Below are positions 55,152-64,000 of a stretch of 64,000 bases of DNA, one piece after another. Positions within the stretch are counted from its first letter, which is position 1. Each line of letters opens with the position of its first letter. The stretch is from Candidatus Rifleibacteriota bacterium (GTDB taxonomy: Bacteria; Riflebacteria; Ozemobacteria; Ozemobacterales; Ozemobacteraceae): NCBI GenBank assembly GCA_029564115.1, contig JAKQQP010000177.1:1-64000 (forward strand), written 5' to 3'. The translations under genes and the position numbers were made by a program. The notes beneath the pieces are model-generated. The model had not been told where the DNA came from. It saw only the letters and a list, made by a program, of their open reading frames with translations, and made no database searches.

Positions 55152-56993
55152 ATGATTGACACACCCGAAAAACTGAAATCTTACGCAGAAAACCTCAGCA
55201 AAAACAGCAAACCCGGCACAACAATTCTTGTCTCTCTTGGTACCTGCGGTATTGCAGCCGGCACTAAGCCAATAAACGATCTGTTGAAGGCTGAAATAGC
55301 CAATCGCAAAGCCGACATCGAAATCGTCGAAGTTGGCTGCATGGGTCTCTGCCACAGCGAACCCACAATAGAAGTCATTAACAACGCCAACGGCAATTCA
55401 GTGATTTATGGCCACGTCAAAGCAGATCAGGTAGCGGCCATTGTCGAAACAGCCAGCAAAAACATTGAAGCTGCCAGTTGTCAGGTTATTCAGCGCTCAT
55501 GGTTCTATCCGGAAGACAACGAAACTGCGACCCCGGAAAGAATTCAGGCCCGCATCGTTCTTAAAAATACCGGTAAAATCAACCCCGAAATAATCGATCA
55601 TTACCTAGCTGCCAAAGGCTACCAGGCTCTCGGCAAAGTCGTTCACGAAATGACTTCACAGCAGGTTATCGATACCGTTATCGAATCAGGTCTGCGTGGT
55701 CGCGGCGGCGGCGGTTTCCCCACCGGCAAAAAATGGGCATTTGCCGCAGCTCAGAAAGCCGATCAAAAATACGTTCTCTGCAACGCTGACGAGGGCGATC
55801 CGGGCGCATTCATGGACCGCGCCGTTCTTGAAGGCGACCCGCATTCGGTTCTCGAAGCGATGGCTATAACCGGTTTCGCCATCGGAGCTGATACCGGCGT
55901 CATCTATATTCGCGCCGAATATCCGCTGGCAGTTAAACGCCTGGAAATCGCCATCGAACAGGCCAAAAAACTGGGACTGCTCGGCAAAAACATTCTTGGC
56001 AGCAAATTCAGTTTCGATATTCAGATCAAATACGGCGCCGGCGCCTTTGTCTGCGGCGAAGAAACAGCTTTGATCCACTCAGTTGAAGGCAAACGCGGTG
56101 AACCAACCGTAAAACCGCCGTTCCCGGCAATCGAAGGCCTCTGGAAAAAACCGACCGTCGTAAACAACGTCGAAACTTTTGCCAATGTCTGCGCTATCAT
56201 CAGAAACGGCGCCGCCTGGTTCAAGAAAATCGGTACTGCCGGCTCACCCGGCACCAAAGTTTTCGCACTCGCCGGTAAAGTTAAAAAAGTCGGTCTTGTC
56301 GAAGTTCCGATGGGCACCACTCTGCGCCAGATCATTTTTAACGTCGGTGGCGGCATCATGAATGACCGCAAATTCAAAGCCGTGCAAACCGGTGGACCTT
56401 CAGGCGGATGCATTAAATTCGACCAGCTCGACACCGAAATCGACTATGAATCGCTCAAGCGCCTCGGCTCGATGATGGGCTCCGGTGGTATGATCGTCAT
56501 GGACGAAGACGACTGCATGGTAAACGTTGCCAAATTCTTCCTGGAATTTACCCTCGATGAATCATGCGGCAAATGCACCCCCTGCCGCGTCGGCAACAAG
56601 CGCCTCTACGAAATGCTGCACAGAATCTGCGATGGCCGCGGCACCCGCGAAACCATTCAGAATCTCAAAGACCTGAGTGTCTCGATCAAAGATACAGCCC
56701 TCTGCGGACTTGGTCAGACTTCACCCAACCCGGTTCTCTCTACTCTTGCCCAGTTCGAACACGAATACATAGCTCATATCGACGAAAAGCGCTGCGAAGC
56801 CGGTGTATGCAAAAAACTGCTGAAATACGAAATCAATGACAGCTGCGTTGGCTGCACTCTCTGTGCCAGAAACTGCCCGGTAAGCTGTATTTCAGGGGCA
56901 GTTAAGCAGAAACACACAATCGATCAGAGCAAATGTATCAAGTGCGGCGTCTGCCAGGATGTATGTAAGTTCCACGCCGTAGACCGCAAGTAA
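55152..56993 (+). CDS. hydB: [FeFe] hydrogenase subunit HydB (NuoF-like flavoprotein)
   Basis: 613 residues from ATG 55152 (AAAGGA upstream). Domains: an N-terminal thioredoxin-like [2Fe-2S] domain (LGTCGIAAGTKP and VGCMGLCHSEP); the NuoF core with the FMN/NADH loop GLRGRGGGGFPTGKKW and GAYVCGEETALI-type segment; the [4Fe-4S] motif SCGKCTPCRVG; and a C-terminal two-cluster ferredoxin (CVGCTLCARNCPV and CIKCGVCQDVCKF). It oxidises NADH through FMN and feeds the hydrogenase subunit. Confidence 0.96.
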   Translation: MIDTPEKLKSYAENLSKNSKPGTTILVSLGTCGIAAGTKPINDLLKAEIANRKADIEIVEVGCMGLCHSEPTIEVINNANGNSVIYGHVKADQVAAIVETASKNIEAASCQVIQRSWFYPEDNETATPERIQARIVLKNTGKINPEIIDHYLAAKGYQALGKVVHEMTSQQVIDTVIESGLRGRGGGGFPTGKKWAFAAAQKADQKYVLCNADEGDPGAFMDRAVLEGDPHSVLEAMAITGFAIGADTGVIYIRAEYPLAVKRLEIAIEQAKKLGLLGKNILGSKFSFDIQIKYGAGAFVCGEETALIHSVEGKRGEPTVKPPFPAIEGLWKKPTVVNNVETFANVCAIIRNGAAWFKKIGTAGSPGTKVFALAGKVKKVGLVEVPMGTTLRQIIFNVGGGIMNDRKFKAVQTGGPSGGCIKFDQLDTEIDYESLKRLGSMMGSGGMIVMDEDDCMVNVAKFFLEFTLDESCGKCTPCRVGNKRLYEMLHRICDGRGTRETIQNLKDLSVSIKDTALCGLGQTSPNPVLSTLAQFEHEYIAHIDEKRCEAGVCKKLLKYEINDSCVGCTLCARNCPVSCISGAVKQKHTIDQSKCIKCGVCQDVCKFHAVDRK

Positions 56994-57016
56994 GCTAACC
57001 AGGAGAACCATATAAC

Positions 57017-58756
57017 ATGATCAATCTCACCATAAATAATCTTCCAGTTCAGGTTAACGAAGGCCAGACCGTTCTCGATGCCGCTCACAAACTCGGCATC
57101 GATATTCCGACCCTCTGCCACCTCAAAAGTACCGGCGGTTGTGGAGTTGAATCAAAAACCGGCTCATGCCGCGTCTGTGTCGTAGAAATCGACGGGCGCC
57201 CGAACCTGGCTCCTTCATGCTGTACTCCGGCAACTGAAGGCATGAAAGTCATCACCTCCAGCCTGCGCGTAATCAACGCCCGCCGCACCATGCTCGACCT
57301 GCTGCTGTCAGATCACCCCAAAGATTGTCTGACCTGCGAAAAAAGCGGCGACTGCCAGTTACAGGATCTCGCCGCCAAAATGGGTCTGCACCGCATCAAA
57401 TACAAAGGTGAAATGTCGAAACACGAAATCGACGTTTCCAGTGAATCTATCGTGCGCGATCCCAATAAATGCATCATGTGCCGCAGATGCGAAACCGCAT
57501 GCAACGTCGTTCAGACCGTAGGCGTACTCTCTGGTGTTGGCCGCGGTTTCGACGCCGTAGTTGGCCCGGCTGACCTGCGCCCGCTCTCAGAAACCAAGTG
57601 TACTTTCTGTGGCCAGTGCGTGGCAGCCTGCCCGACCGGTGCTCTCACTGAAGTAGACCATACCTACAAGTGCTGGAACGCCATCAACAGCGGCAAAACT
57701 GTTGTCGTTCAGACCGCTCCCGCCGTTCGCGTAGCCCTGGGTGAAGCCTTCGGCATGGAACCCGGCTCTATCACCACCGGCAAAATGGTTACCGCTCTGC
57801 GGATGATGGGCTTCGCAAAAGTGTTCGATACCGACTTCTCAGCCGACCTCACAATCATGGAAGAAACGACGGAATTCATCGAGCGCCTGAAATCAGGCAA
57901 GAACCTGCCGATCCTCACTTCCTGCTGCCCAGGCTGGGTAAAATTCTTCGAACATCAGTTCCAGGATCTCATGCACATCCCCTCGACCTGTAAGTCACCG
58001 CAGCAGATGTTTGGCGCCATCGCCAAAACTTATTATGCCAACAAAATCGGCGTAAAAGCAGAAGACATGGTCGTAGTTTCAGTAATGCCCTGTCTCGCCA
58101 AAAAATATGAATCGGCACGCGAAGAATTCAACGCCAGCGGCACCCGCGATGTCGATATCGTAATTTCTACCCGCGAACTCGCTTCAATGATCAAAGAAGC
58201 CGGTATCGCCTTCGATCACCTCGAAGAATCAGAATATGACGATCCGCTCGGCGAATCAACCGGCGCCGGTGTTATCTTCGGTTCATCGGGCGGCGTTCTT
58301 GAAGCAGCTCTGCGCACTGCAGCCGACTGGGTAACCGGCCAGGATCTGCAGTCTATCGACTTCACCGCTGTTCGCGGCCTTGATGGCATCAAAGAAGCGA
58401 CAGTCAAAGTTGGCGATCTCGAAATCAACGCTGCCATTTCTTCAGGCCTTGGCAACGCCCGCAAGCTCCTCGAAAAAATCAGAAAAGGCGAAGCCAAATA
58501 CCACATCATCGAGATTATGGCCTGCCCGGGCGGTTGTCTGAACGGTGGCGGTCAGCCCTATTCAGCCGGTAACTGCCAGGAAATTCTTGCCAAACGCATG
58601 GAAGCCATCTATCGCGACGACAAGAACAGCAAAATAAGAAAATCGCACCAGAACCCCTCTATTCAGAAGCTTTACGCTGAATTCCTGGGCAAACCCTGTG
58701 GCGAAATGTCTCACAAGCTGCTGCACACCCATTATCACGGTCGCAGAAACGTCTGA
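57017..58756 (+). CDS. hydA: [FeFe] hydrogenase catalytic subunit HydA
   Basis: 579 residues. An N-terminal [2Fe-2S] domain (SKTGSCRVCVVEIDG) and a His-ligated cluster (HPKDCLTCEKSGDC) come first. Two [4Fe-4S] clusters follow (CIMCRRCETAC and CTFCGQCVAAC). The H-domain has the three signatures TSCCPGW at 301-307, MPCLAKK at 357-363 and MACPGGC at 501-507. The C-terminal small-subunit-like tail is intact. Size and layout resemble HndD of Desulfovibrio. With HydB and HydC it likely couples NADH and ferredoxin oxidation to H2. The maturases HydEFG are not in the window. A strong terminator follows. Confidence 0.97.
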   Translation: MINLTINNLPVQVNEGQTVLDAAHKLGIDIPTLCHLKSTGGCGVESKTGSCRVCVVEIDGRPNLAPSCCTPATEGMKVITSSLRVINARRTMLDLLLSDHPKDCLTCEKSGDCQLQDLAAKMGLHRIKYKGEMSKHEIDVSSESIVRDPNKCIMCRRCETACNVVQTVGVLSGVGRGFDAVVGPADLRPLSETKCTFCGQCVAACPTGALTEVDHTYKCWNAINSGKTVVVQTAPAVRVALGEAFGMEPGSITTGKMVTALRMMGFAKVFDTDFSADLTIMEETTEFIERLKSGKNLPILTSCCPGWVKFFEHQFQDLMHIPSTCKSPQQMFGAIAKTYYANKIGVKAEDMVVVSVMPCLAKKYESAREEFNASGTRDVDIVISTRELASMIKEAGIAFDHLEESEYDDPLGESTGAGVIFGSSGGVLEAALRTAADWVTGQDLQSIDFTAVRGLDGIKEATVKVGDLEINAAISSGLGNARKLLEKIRKGEAKYHIIEIMACPGGCLNGGGQPYSAGNCQEILAKRMEAIYRDDKNSKIRKSHQNPSIQKLYAEFLGKPCGEMSHKLLHTHYHGRRNV

Positions 58757-58772
58757 TAACAGACCTTAAACT

Positions 58773-58812
58773 CAGGGAACAGTCCTCTCGGGCTGTTCCC
58801 TGTTTTTTTTTC
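58773..58812 (+). terminator. Rho-independent terminator of the hydrogenase operon
   Basis: A perfect 10-bp stem, CAGGGAACAG (58773-58782) and CTGTTCCCTG (58793-58802), is followed by a run of ten T. Confidence 0.95.
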
Positions 58813-58820
58813 ATCAGCCA

Positions 58821-58857
58821 ATAAAAAAAGCAGAGCAGCCAGCTGGCTGCTCTGCTT
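58821..58857 (-). terminator. Rho-independent terminator of the epimerase gene
   Basis: A 30-bp perfect palindrome at 58828-58857 with arms AAGCAGAGCAGCCAG and CTGGCTGCTCTGCTT. It is followed on the minus strand by a T-run (58827-58823), 15 bp after the epimerase stop. Confidence 0.92.
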
Positions 58858-58872
58858 TCGATCGCAAAGAAT

Positions 58873-59880
58873 TCAGATTTTGTAATATTCGCGATACCAG
58901 TCGACAAATTTACCGATGCCGACTTCGAGAGGAGTTGCCGGAGCGAAGCCAGTATCGCGCATCAGATCATCAACATCAGCGTAGGTAGCCGGCACATCGC
59001 CGGGCTGCATCGGCAGCATTTCCTTTATGGCGGCCTTGCCAACCTTCTTTTCGATAATTTCAATAAAACGCAACAGTTCGACAGGCTTGTTATTGCCGAT
59101 ATTATAGATACGATAAGGCGCTCTGCTGGTAGCCGGATCAGGTTTGTCACCGCTCCATTCAGTGTTCGGCCCGGCAACACGATCGCTAACCCGAACGATG
59201 CCCTCGACGATATCGTCTATATAGGTAAAGTCACGGCGCATAAGGCCGTTATTGAAGACTTTGATCGGCTTACCTTCGAGAATAGCCCGGGTAAACAGAA
59301 ATAACGCCATATCCGGCCGGCCCCAGGGCCCATAAACGGTAAAAAACCGCAGACCGGTAGTCGGCAGGCCGTAAAGGTGCGAATAGGTGTGGGCCATCAG
59401 CTCATTGGCTTTTTTGGTGGCAGCATACAGTGAAACCGGGTGATCGACATTATGATGCACGGAAAAAGGCATCTCCGTGTTGGAGCCATATACAGAACTC
59501 GACGACGCGTAAGTCAGGTGCTCGACCCTGTTGTGCCGGCAGGCTTCGAGAATGTTCATAAAGCCAACAATATTGGCATCGATATAGGCGTGCGGGTTCT
59601 CGATACTGTAACGAACCCCGGCCTGAGCGGCAAGATTGACGACCCGGGAAAAACTGTGTTCGGCAAAAAGTCTGTTGATGGCGTCACGATCGCTCAAATC
59701 AGCCCGAACGAAAGTGAAATTCTGATGATTGTTCAAGATCGCCAAACGATCTTCTTTGAGCCTGACATCGTAATAGTTGTTGAGGTTATCGATACCTATA
59801 ACCTCATCACCGCGCTTCAACAGGTAAATGCTCAAATGAAACCCGATAAAACCAGCCGCACCAGTAACCAATATTTTCAT
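58873..59880 (-). CDS. NAD-dependent epimerase, UDP-glucuronate 4-epimerase-like
   Basis: The 335-residue short-chain dehydrogenase-fold protein has [10 protein letters not shown] (NAD-binding), [17 protein letters not shown], the catalytic [11 protein letters not shown] (YxxxK) and [19 protein letters not shown]. These segments are typical of UDP-glucuronate/galacturonate 4-epimerases of capsule and O-antigen pathways. It would supply UDP-galacturonate for surface polysaccharide. It is monocistronic, with its own promoter and terminator. Confidence 0.93.
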   Translation of the reverse strand: MKILVTGAAGFIGFHLSIYLLKRGDEVIGIDNLNNYYDVRLKEDRLAILNNHQNFTFVRADLSDRDAINRLFAEHSFSRVVNLAAQAGVRYSIENPHAYIDANIVGFMNILEACRHNRVEHLTYASSSSVYGSNTEMPFSVHHNVDHPVSLYAATKKANELMAHTYSHLYGLPTTGLRFFTVYGPWGRPDMALFLFTRAILEGKPIKVFNNGLMRRDFTYIDDIVEGIVRVSDRVAGPNTEWSGDKPDPATSRAPYRIYNIGNNKPVELLRFIEIIEKKVGKAAIKEMLPMQPGDVPATYADVDDLMRDTGFAPATPLEVGIGKFVDWYREYYKI

Positions 59881-59906
59881 TACACCAACTCCAGAATTTT
59901 TCCCTG

Positions 59907-59935
59907 ATTTTATCCCGCTGCAGCCGACTGCGCAA
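59907..59935 (-). promoter_or_regulatory. Promoter of the epimerase gene
   Basis: On the minus strand TTGCGC (59935-59930) and TAAAAT (59912-59907) are 17 bp apart, 26 bp before the ATG. Confidence 0.5.
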
Positions 59936-60003
59936 GTTTAAAAAACAAAGCCGGCATTTGCCTGACCAATTCGAAATCATTGAAGTGTGAAACACGAAAA
60001 TTA

Positions 60004-60012
60004 TGATATAAT
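60004..60012 (+). promoter_or_regulatory. Extended -10 element of iorAB
   Basis: TGATATAAT, identical to the element at 50001. The ATG of iorA is 36 bp downstream. The nearest -35-like TTGAAG (59980-59985) is 21 bp away, too far, so recognition would rely on the extended -10. Confidence 0.5.
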
Positions 60013-60048
60013 CCTTGCCAGCAAAATCAGATAGTGAAGGAGAAAGGA

Positions 60049-61830
60049 ATGAAGCATACAGGAAACAGGGCGTTTCTATCCGGAAACGCCGCCATTGCCC
60101 GCGGGGCCTGGGAAGCCGGCGTCAGATTCGCTTCAGCATACCCTGGCACCCCCTCTACCGAGATTCTTGAATACTGCGGCACATACGACGAAATCGATGC
60201 CCAGTGGGCAGTCAACGAAAAAACCGCGATGGAAACAGTTATCGGTGCCTGCTACGGCGGCGCAAGATCACTATGCGCTCAGAAGCACGTTGGCTTGAAC
60301 GTGGCTGCGGACCCCTTTTTTACCGTCGCTTATACCGGTGTTAACGCTGGCCTGGTAATTGTTTCGGCTGACGATCCCGGCATGCACAGCTCGCAAAACG
60401 AGCAGGATAACCGTTATTACGCAATGATGGCCAAAATTCCGATGTTCGAGCCTTCGAACAGCCAGGAAGCGAAAGATATGACCATCGCCGCCATCAAACT
60501 CTCAGAAGAATTCGATACCCCGGTCATGATCCGCACGACTACCAGAATTTCTCATTCTGAGGGCATTGTAGCCCTTGGCGAACGCGAATCAGCACCCGAG
60601 CGTGAATTCGTCAGAGATATGGGCAAATATTGTGTTTTGCCGCACAATGCCCGCCGTCTGCACGTCAAAGTTGAAGAACGCCAGAAAAAAATTGCCGAAT
60701 TTGGCTGCAAAAGCAGTTTCAATCGCCTTGAAGAAGGCGACAAAAAAATAGGCATCATTTCTTCCGGTATCAGCTACTGCCACGCTCGCGAAATATTTCC
60801 CGACGCGTCTTTTCTCAAGCTTGGGCTGACTTACCCATTCCCTGTTGAATTGATCAAAAAGTTCGCAGCCAGCGTCGAAAAACTCATCGTTATCGAAGAA
60901 AACGACCCGTTTCTCGAAACAGCTGTCAGAGCTCTCGGCATTGCCTGTATCGGCAAAGATCGCTTGCCGGTCTGCGGCGAATTGAACCCGGACATTATTC
61001 ACGAATCACTGCCAGAACTGGTCAACAGGCCAATGCCAGTCAAGACCCGCCCGGCTGATGTGGAAATCCCGGTGCGACCACCAGTGCTCTGCCCCGGCTG
61101 CCCACATCGCGGTGTTTTTTACACTTTACGCAAGCTTGACTGCACGGTAACCGGCGACATCGGCTGTTATTCGCTCGGAGCTTTCGCTCCTCACAACGCC
61201 ATGCATACAATCGTCTGCATGGGCGCCTCAGTCACCAGCGCTCTGGGCATCGAAAAAGCGATGAAAGACAAAATTCACGGCAAGCTGGTGGCAGTACTCG
61301 GCGAATCTACCTTTATGCACTCAGGGATTACCGGCCTTATCGACACAGTTTATAATAAAGGCCGGCATGTAACCATGATTCTCGATAACTCCATCACTGC
61401 GATGACCGGCCACCAGCCAAACCCGGCCAGCGGCAAAACCCTCAAGGGCGAAACCACCAAATCTCTGAATTTTGAAGCAATGTGCAAAGCCTGTGGCATA
61501 ACCAATGTCCACACCGTAGACCCGTTCGACCTCAAACTGCTCGAAACGACTCTTAAAGAAGCACTCCAAGACCCTGAACCTTCCGTAATAATTACCCGCC
61601 GCCCCTGTTTCCTGCTCAAAGACTACAAACCTCAGGTCAGACTCGTCAGCATCAACCGCGATAAATGCGTAAAATGCGGCATGTGCTGGAAACTTGGCTG
61701 CCCCGCCATCGAAGTAAACCCGGATGATGGCAAAACCCTGATCAACCCGGCACTTTGTGTGCATTGCGGGCTCTGCGCCGCAGTGTGTCGCCCCGGAGCC
61801 ATTACTCAGGCAAAAGAGGAGGCAAAATAA
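60049..61830 (+). CDS. iorA: Indolepyruvate:ferredoxin oxidoreductase alpha subunit
   Basis: 593 residues from ATG 60049 (AAGGAGAAAGGA upstream). The pyrimidine-binding domain opens LSGNAAIARGAWEAGVRFASAYPGTPSTE. The TPP-binding domain has CPGCPHRG, GDIGCYSLG and DNSITAMTGHQPNP. A C-terminal two-cluster ferredoxin follows (CVKCGMCWKLGCP and CVHCGLCAAVC). It oxidises aryl pyruvates from aromatic amino acids to aryl-acetyl-CoA, reducing ferredoxin. That ferredoxin is a plausible electron source for the hydrogenase nearby. Confidence 0.96.
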   Translation: MKHTGNRAFLSGNAAIARGAWEAGVRFASAYPGTPSTEILEYCGTYDEIDAQWAVNEKTAMETVIGACYGGARSLCAQKHVGLNVAADPFFTVAYTGVNAGLVIVSADDPGMHSSQNEQDNRYYAMMAKIPMFEPSNSQEAKDMTIAAIKLSEEFDTPVMIRTTTRISHSEGIVALGERESAPEREFVRDMGKYCVLPHNARRLHVKVEERQKKIAEFGCKSSFNRLEEGDKKIGIISSGISYCHAREIFPDASFLKLGLTYPFPVELIKKFAASVEKLIVIEENDPFLETAVRALGIACIGKDRLPVCGELNPDIIHESLPELVNRPMPVKTRPADVEIPVRPPVLCPGCPHRGVFYTLRKLDCTVTGDIGCYSLGAFAPHNAMHTIVCMGASVTSALGIEKAMKDKIHGKLVAVLGESTFMHSGITGLIDTVYNKGRHVTMILDNSITAMTGHQPNPASGKTLKGETTKSLNFEAMCKACGITNVHTVDPFDLKLLETTLKEALQDPEPSVIITRRPCFLLKDYKPQVRLVSINRDKCVKCGMCWKLGCPAIEVNPDDGKTLINPALCVHCGLCAAVCRPGAITQAKEEAK

Positions 61831-62405
61831 TGACTACGAATATACTTTTATGTGGAGTTGGCGGTCAAGGAACTCTTCTTGCCAGCAATCTTCTGGCTGA
61901 ATGCGCAATGGAAGCGGGTTTTGATGTTAAAAAATCAGAGATTCACGGAATGGCACAGCGGGGCGGCAGCGTCGTCAGTCATGTCCGCTTTGGCGAACGC
62001 ATCTGCTCACCGATAATCAGAAAAGGCGAATGCGACATACTGCTTGCCTTCGAAGAACTTGAAGCTCTGCGCTGGACAGAATTCCTCAAACCCAACGGTC
62101 TGGTGATCACTAATGTCCAGAACATTCTCCCCATGTCTGTCTCAGCCGGCAAATCAGTGTATCCGAAAAATATCACCCAGCTTCTTGCCCAGATGTCAGT
62201 TCAGACAATCGCAGTCGATGGCATAGGCAAAGCCAGAGAAGTCGGCAACCAGAAATGTCTCAACGTCGTGCTTCTCGGTGTGCTTGCCAGACAGATAGGT
62301 CAAATCAAACCAGAAATCTGGCCCGAAATGATCAAACGCATGCTCCCGGCCAAATTGCAGGAATTAAATCTCAAAGCCTTCAGCACCGGCTGGAACCTCG
62401 CCTGA
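61830..62405 (+). CDS. iorB: Indolepyruvate:ferredoxin oxidoreductase beta subunit
   Basis: 191 residues from the ATG at 61830, which overlaps the iorA stop (TAATG) and has AGAGGAGG 7 bp upstream. The gamma-domain motif CGVGGQGTLLASNLLAE, then EIHGMAQRGGSVVSHVRFG, is diagnostic. It completes the alpha-beta complex with IorA. A bidirectional terminator follows. Confidence 0.96.
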   Translation: MTTNILLCGVGGQGTLLASNLLAECAMEAGFDVKKSEIHGMAQRGGSVVSHVRFGERICSPIIRKGECDILLAFEELEALRWTEFLKPNGLVITNVQNILPMSVSAGKSVYPKNITQLLAQMSVQTIAVDGIGKAREVGNQKCLNVVLLGVLARQIGQIKPEIWPEMIKRMLPAKLQELNLKAFSTGWNLA

Positions 62406-62411
62406 CCTTAT

Positions 62412-62452
62412 AAAAAACAGCCCGGCCCCTTTTGGGTGCCGGGCTGTTTTTT
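62412..62452. terminator. Bidirectional terminator between iorB and the HEAT/TPR gene
   Basis: ACAGCCCGGC (62417-62426) and GCCGGGCTGT (62438-62447) form a 10-bp stem flanked by A-rich sequence on the left and T-rich on the right, so it can act for both convergent genes. Confidence 0.93.
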
Positions 62453-62457
62453 ATTTA

Positions 62458-64000
62458 TTATTTTGCAACTTTCAGACGTTCGAGAAGATCACGCAGATTC
62501 TGCAGTCCCGGGGTGCCTTCAGGCACGTCGTTGAGAGAGCGCTGCAACAGCTGCAGTGCTTCACTACGCCGATTGATCTTCACCAGGGTGATCGCCAGAT
62601 TGTAGTATGCTCCCGGGTCTTTTTTATCAAGTTCTATGGCTTTTTTATAAATTTCAGCCGATTTTTCGAAATTGCCGGTTTTCTGCAGCGCAAAAGCCAG
62701 ATTAATCAAAATCTTCGCCGTGGGAGCCTGATGACGCATGCCTTCCTCGAAGTGGCGAATGGCTTCTTCCCAGCGGGCCGTTTTGAGAAAAAGACTGGCC
62801 AGGTTGAACCTGACGGTATTCAGATCAGGCTTCAATTTTAAAGCTGTTTTAAAATGTTCAATCGCAGCATCTACATTGCCGGCGCGATAAAAAGCAGCTC
62901 CAAGATTACTGTGAGCCTGAAAATTAAAGGGATCCAGCTCGATCGCCTTTTTAAAATCAGCTGTTGCCGAATCAAAGCGACTCAACTGCAGATTGAGATT
63001 ACCAGAAAAAAACACCGCCATCAGGTCATGCGGGTGTTTGTCGAGAAACAAACGCACCTGCTCGAGAGATTCGACGAGTTTGCCGGCTTTAAAAAGTTCA
63101 AGGAATCTGTTTCGCAGAGTTTCACGGTTGTCAGAAGTTTTGTCGCTGACTTCCGGCGCCAGCTGCTGTGCCGAAGCCAATTTGTCTTCGGCCGGCTCAG
63201 CAGGTTTACCAACAGCGGTCGGAATAGCGGCAGCCGGAACTTTAACCCGTTCAAGACTTGTTTTCAGTGGCCCCGGCAACGGCGAAACTTCTATTTCGCG
63301 CAGAGCAATGCCAATCTGCATCAGGGTATAAGCCGCCGAAATGCGGGTAGCTACGTCTTTACTGCCCAGCATTGTCTCGAGTTCTTCGAGAACCTCGACA
63401 TCGCCCAGCCTGAAAAGAGCCTTAGCGGCATTTGAGCGCGTGCGATTGTCAGAATCCTTCAGCAGCGGCCTTAGAACGTTGATTCCAGCCTCACCCAGAA
63501 CTTCTTCAATGCTTTCGACAGCATTGGCCCGCACGCGTGAATCACGGTCTCGAAGAGCATTTTGAAGAGTTGCAACCCCGGAGCGATCCCCGATATGGCC
63601 AAGACTGGTTATCACGGCTGACCTGATCTTGAAATTACGGTCAGTTTTAAGCATTTTTATCAGCCAGGGCACTGCAGAAACAATTTTCAGACGCCCAAGA
63701 GTTATAACTGCCTGCAATCTTACAAAGGGAACAGGGTCTGCAAGCATACGCACCAAAAGTTCTGCCTGCGCCTCCCTGGCGCGGTTCGACAGAGCCAGGG
63801 AAGCATTTTTACGAACATCGGCATCTTCGTCTTTCAGCAACTCAACGATCATTTCGAGTGCCTGAGGGTGCTCGACAACCGACAGAACATAACCAAGAGT
63901 GGCTCTGATCCATTTGTCAGGGTCATCGAGCATCGAACGCATCACCGGCGTCAGATCGGTATTGCCCAGATTGGCAGCCGCAATCATGGCATTACCACGA
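62458..64000 (-). CDS. HEAT-repeat and TPR protein, 5' end outside the window
   Basis: At least 513 residues. The first about 225 are HEAT/PBS-lyase-like repeats (such as VRKNASLALSNRAREAQAELL and RSAVITSLGHIGDRSGVATL). A Pro/Ala-rich linker follows, then TPRs from about 295 to the end (LDPFNFQAHSNLGAAFYRAGN, then ALKLKPDLNTVRFNLASLFLK). The frame stays open to the window edge upstream of the first Met at 63987 and continues in HEAT-like sequence, so the gene is partial. It is probably a scaffold; the partner is unknown. Confidence 0.88.
   Translation of the reverse strand, partial: RGNAMIAAANLGNTDLTPVMRSMLDDPDKWIRATLGYVLSVVEHPQALEMIVELLKDEDADVRKNASLALSNRAREAQAELLVRMLADPVPFVRLQAVITLGRLKIVSAVPWLIKMLKTDRNFKIRSAVITSLGHIGDRSGVATLQNALRDRDSRVRANAVESIEEVLGEAGINVLRPLLKDSDNRTRSNAAKALFRLGDVEVLEELETMLGSKDVATRISAAYTLMQIGIALREIEVSPLPGPLKTSLERVKVPAAAIPTAVGKPAEPAEDKLASAQQLAPEVSDKTSDNRETLRNRFLELFKAGKLVESLEQVRLFLDKHPHDLMAVFFSGNLNLQLSRFDSATADFKKAIELDPFNFQAHSNLGAAFYRAGNVDAAIEHFKTALKLKPDLNTVRFNLASLFLKTARWEEAIRHFEEGMRHQAPTAKILINLAFALQKTGNFEKSAEIYKKAIELDKKDPGAYYNLAITLVKINRRSEALQLLQRSLNDVPEGTPGLQNLRDLLERLKVAK

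Overview
The window looks like chromosome of a Gram-negative, probably anaerobic bacterium. It carries genes for lipid A, Kdo and heptose synthesis and the Lpt export bridge. It also carries a predicted trimeric [FeFe] hydrogenase, an indolepyruvate:ferredoxin oxidoreductase, a mannose-family phosphotransferase system (PTS), and a YtfJ/DUF2953 gene pair best known from spore-formers. This mixture fits a poorly cultivated diderm lineage (Riflebacteria-like genomes came to mind), but no ribosomal RNA or other marker is present and I do not assign a phylum. Genes are dense, often overlap by 1-4 bases, and I saw no transposase, phage, CRISPR or tRNA gene.

Left part (1-18000). A palindromic 100-bp repeat array opens the window. 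It is followed by a class III aminotransferase homologue lacking the PLP lysine, a phosphohexomutase, and a TPR/metalloprotease gene. A minus-strand operon then encodes a lytic transglycosylase, three pilin-like proteins, PLP homeostasis protein and YggT. A second, inverted copy of the composite repeat lies at about 9893-10110. Next come two small unknown genes, ilvE with a cysQ-like phosphatase, and an operon with a B12-type radical SAM protein, a FUN14 protein, a beta-propeller lipoprotein and an unknown exported protein.

Middle (18000-41400). rfaE1, a GmhA-HldC fusion, kdsB and pyrG run on the plus strand and converge on a nine-gene minus-strand PTS operon. In transcription order that operon is: HutP-like regulator, IIA, IIB, ABC ATPase, sugar-binding lipoprotein, IIC, IID, HPr, EI. 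The embedded ABC genes have no permease. Divergently, an outer-membrane beta-barrel candidate is followed by a repeat tract. The envelope operon kdsC-lpxL-like-lptC-lptA-lptB-DUF3084-MBL-lipid kinase-DUF2953 comes next, then a ytfJ gene and a cyclic-nucleotide-binding/CpaE-like ATPase fusion.

Right part (41400-64000). A histidine kinase, coaE, an SseB-like gene and moaB form a minus-strand operon. Then come pepD, a 5'-nucleotidase, a polyprenol-type kinase with an extra membrane half, a secreted unknown protein and a large GAF sensor with no output domain. hydC-hydB-hydA follow, with a Rex-like site on their putative promoter. A UDP-glucuronate epimerase, iorA-iorB, and a HEAT/TPR gene that runs off the window end close the region. 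Metabolically the set suggests amino-acid and peptide fermentation (PepD, IlvE, IorAB) with reduced ferredoxin disposed of as hydrogen, alongside sugar sensing or uptake.

The most unusual points are the lysine-less aminotransferase, the PTS/ABC hybrid operon headed by a HutP-like gene, the GmhA-HldC and cNMP-CpaE fusions, and the composite interspersed repeats. All calls are from reading motifs; no database search was run.
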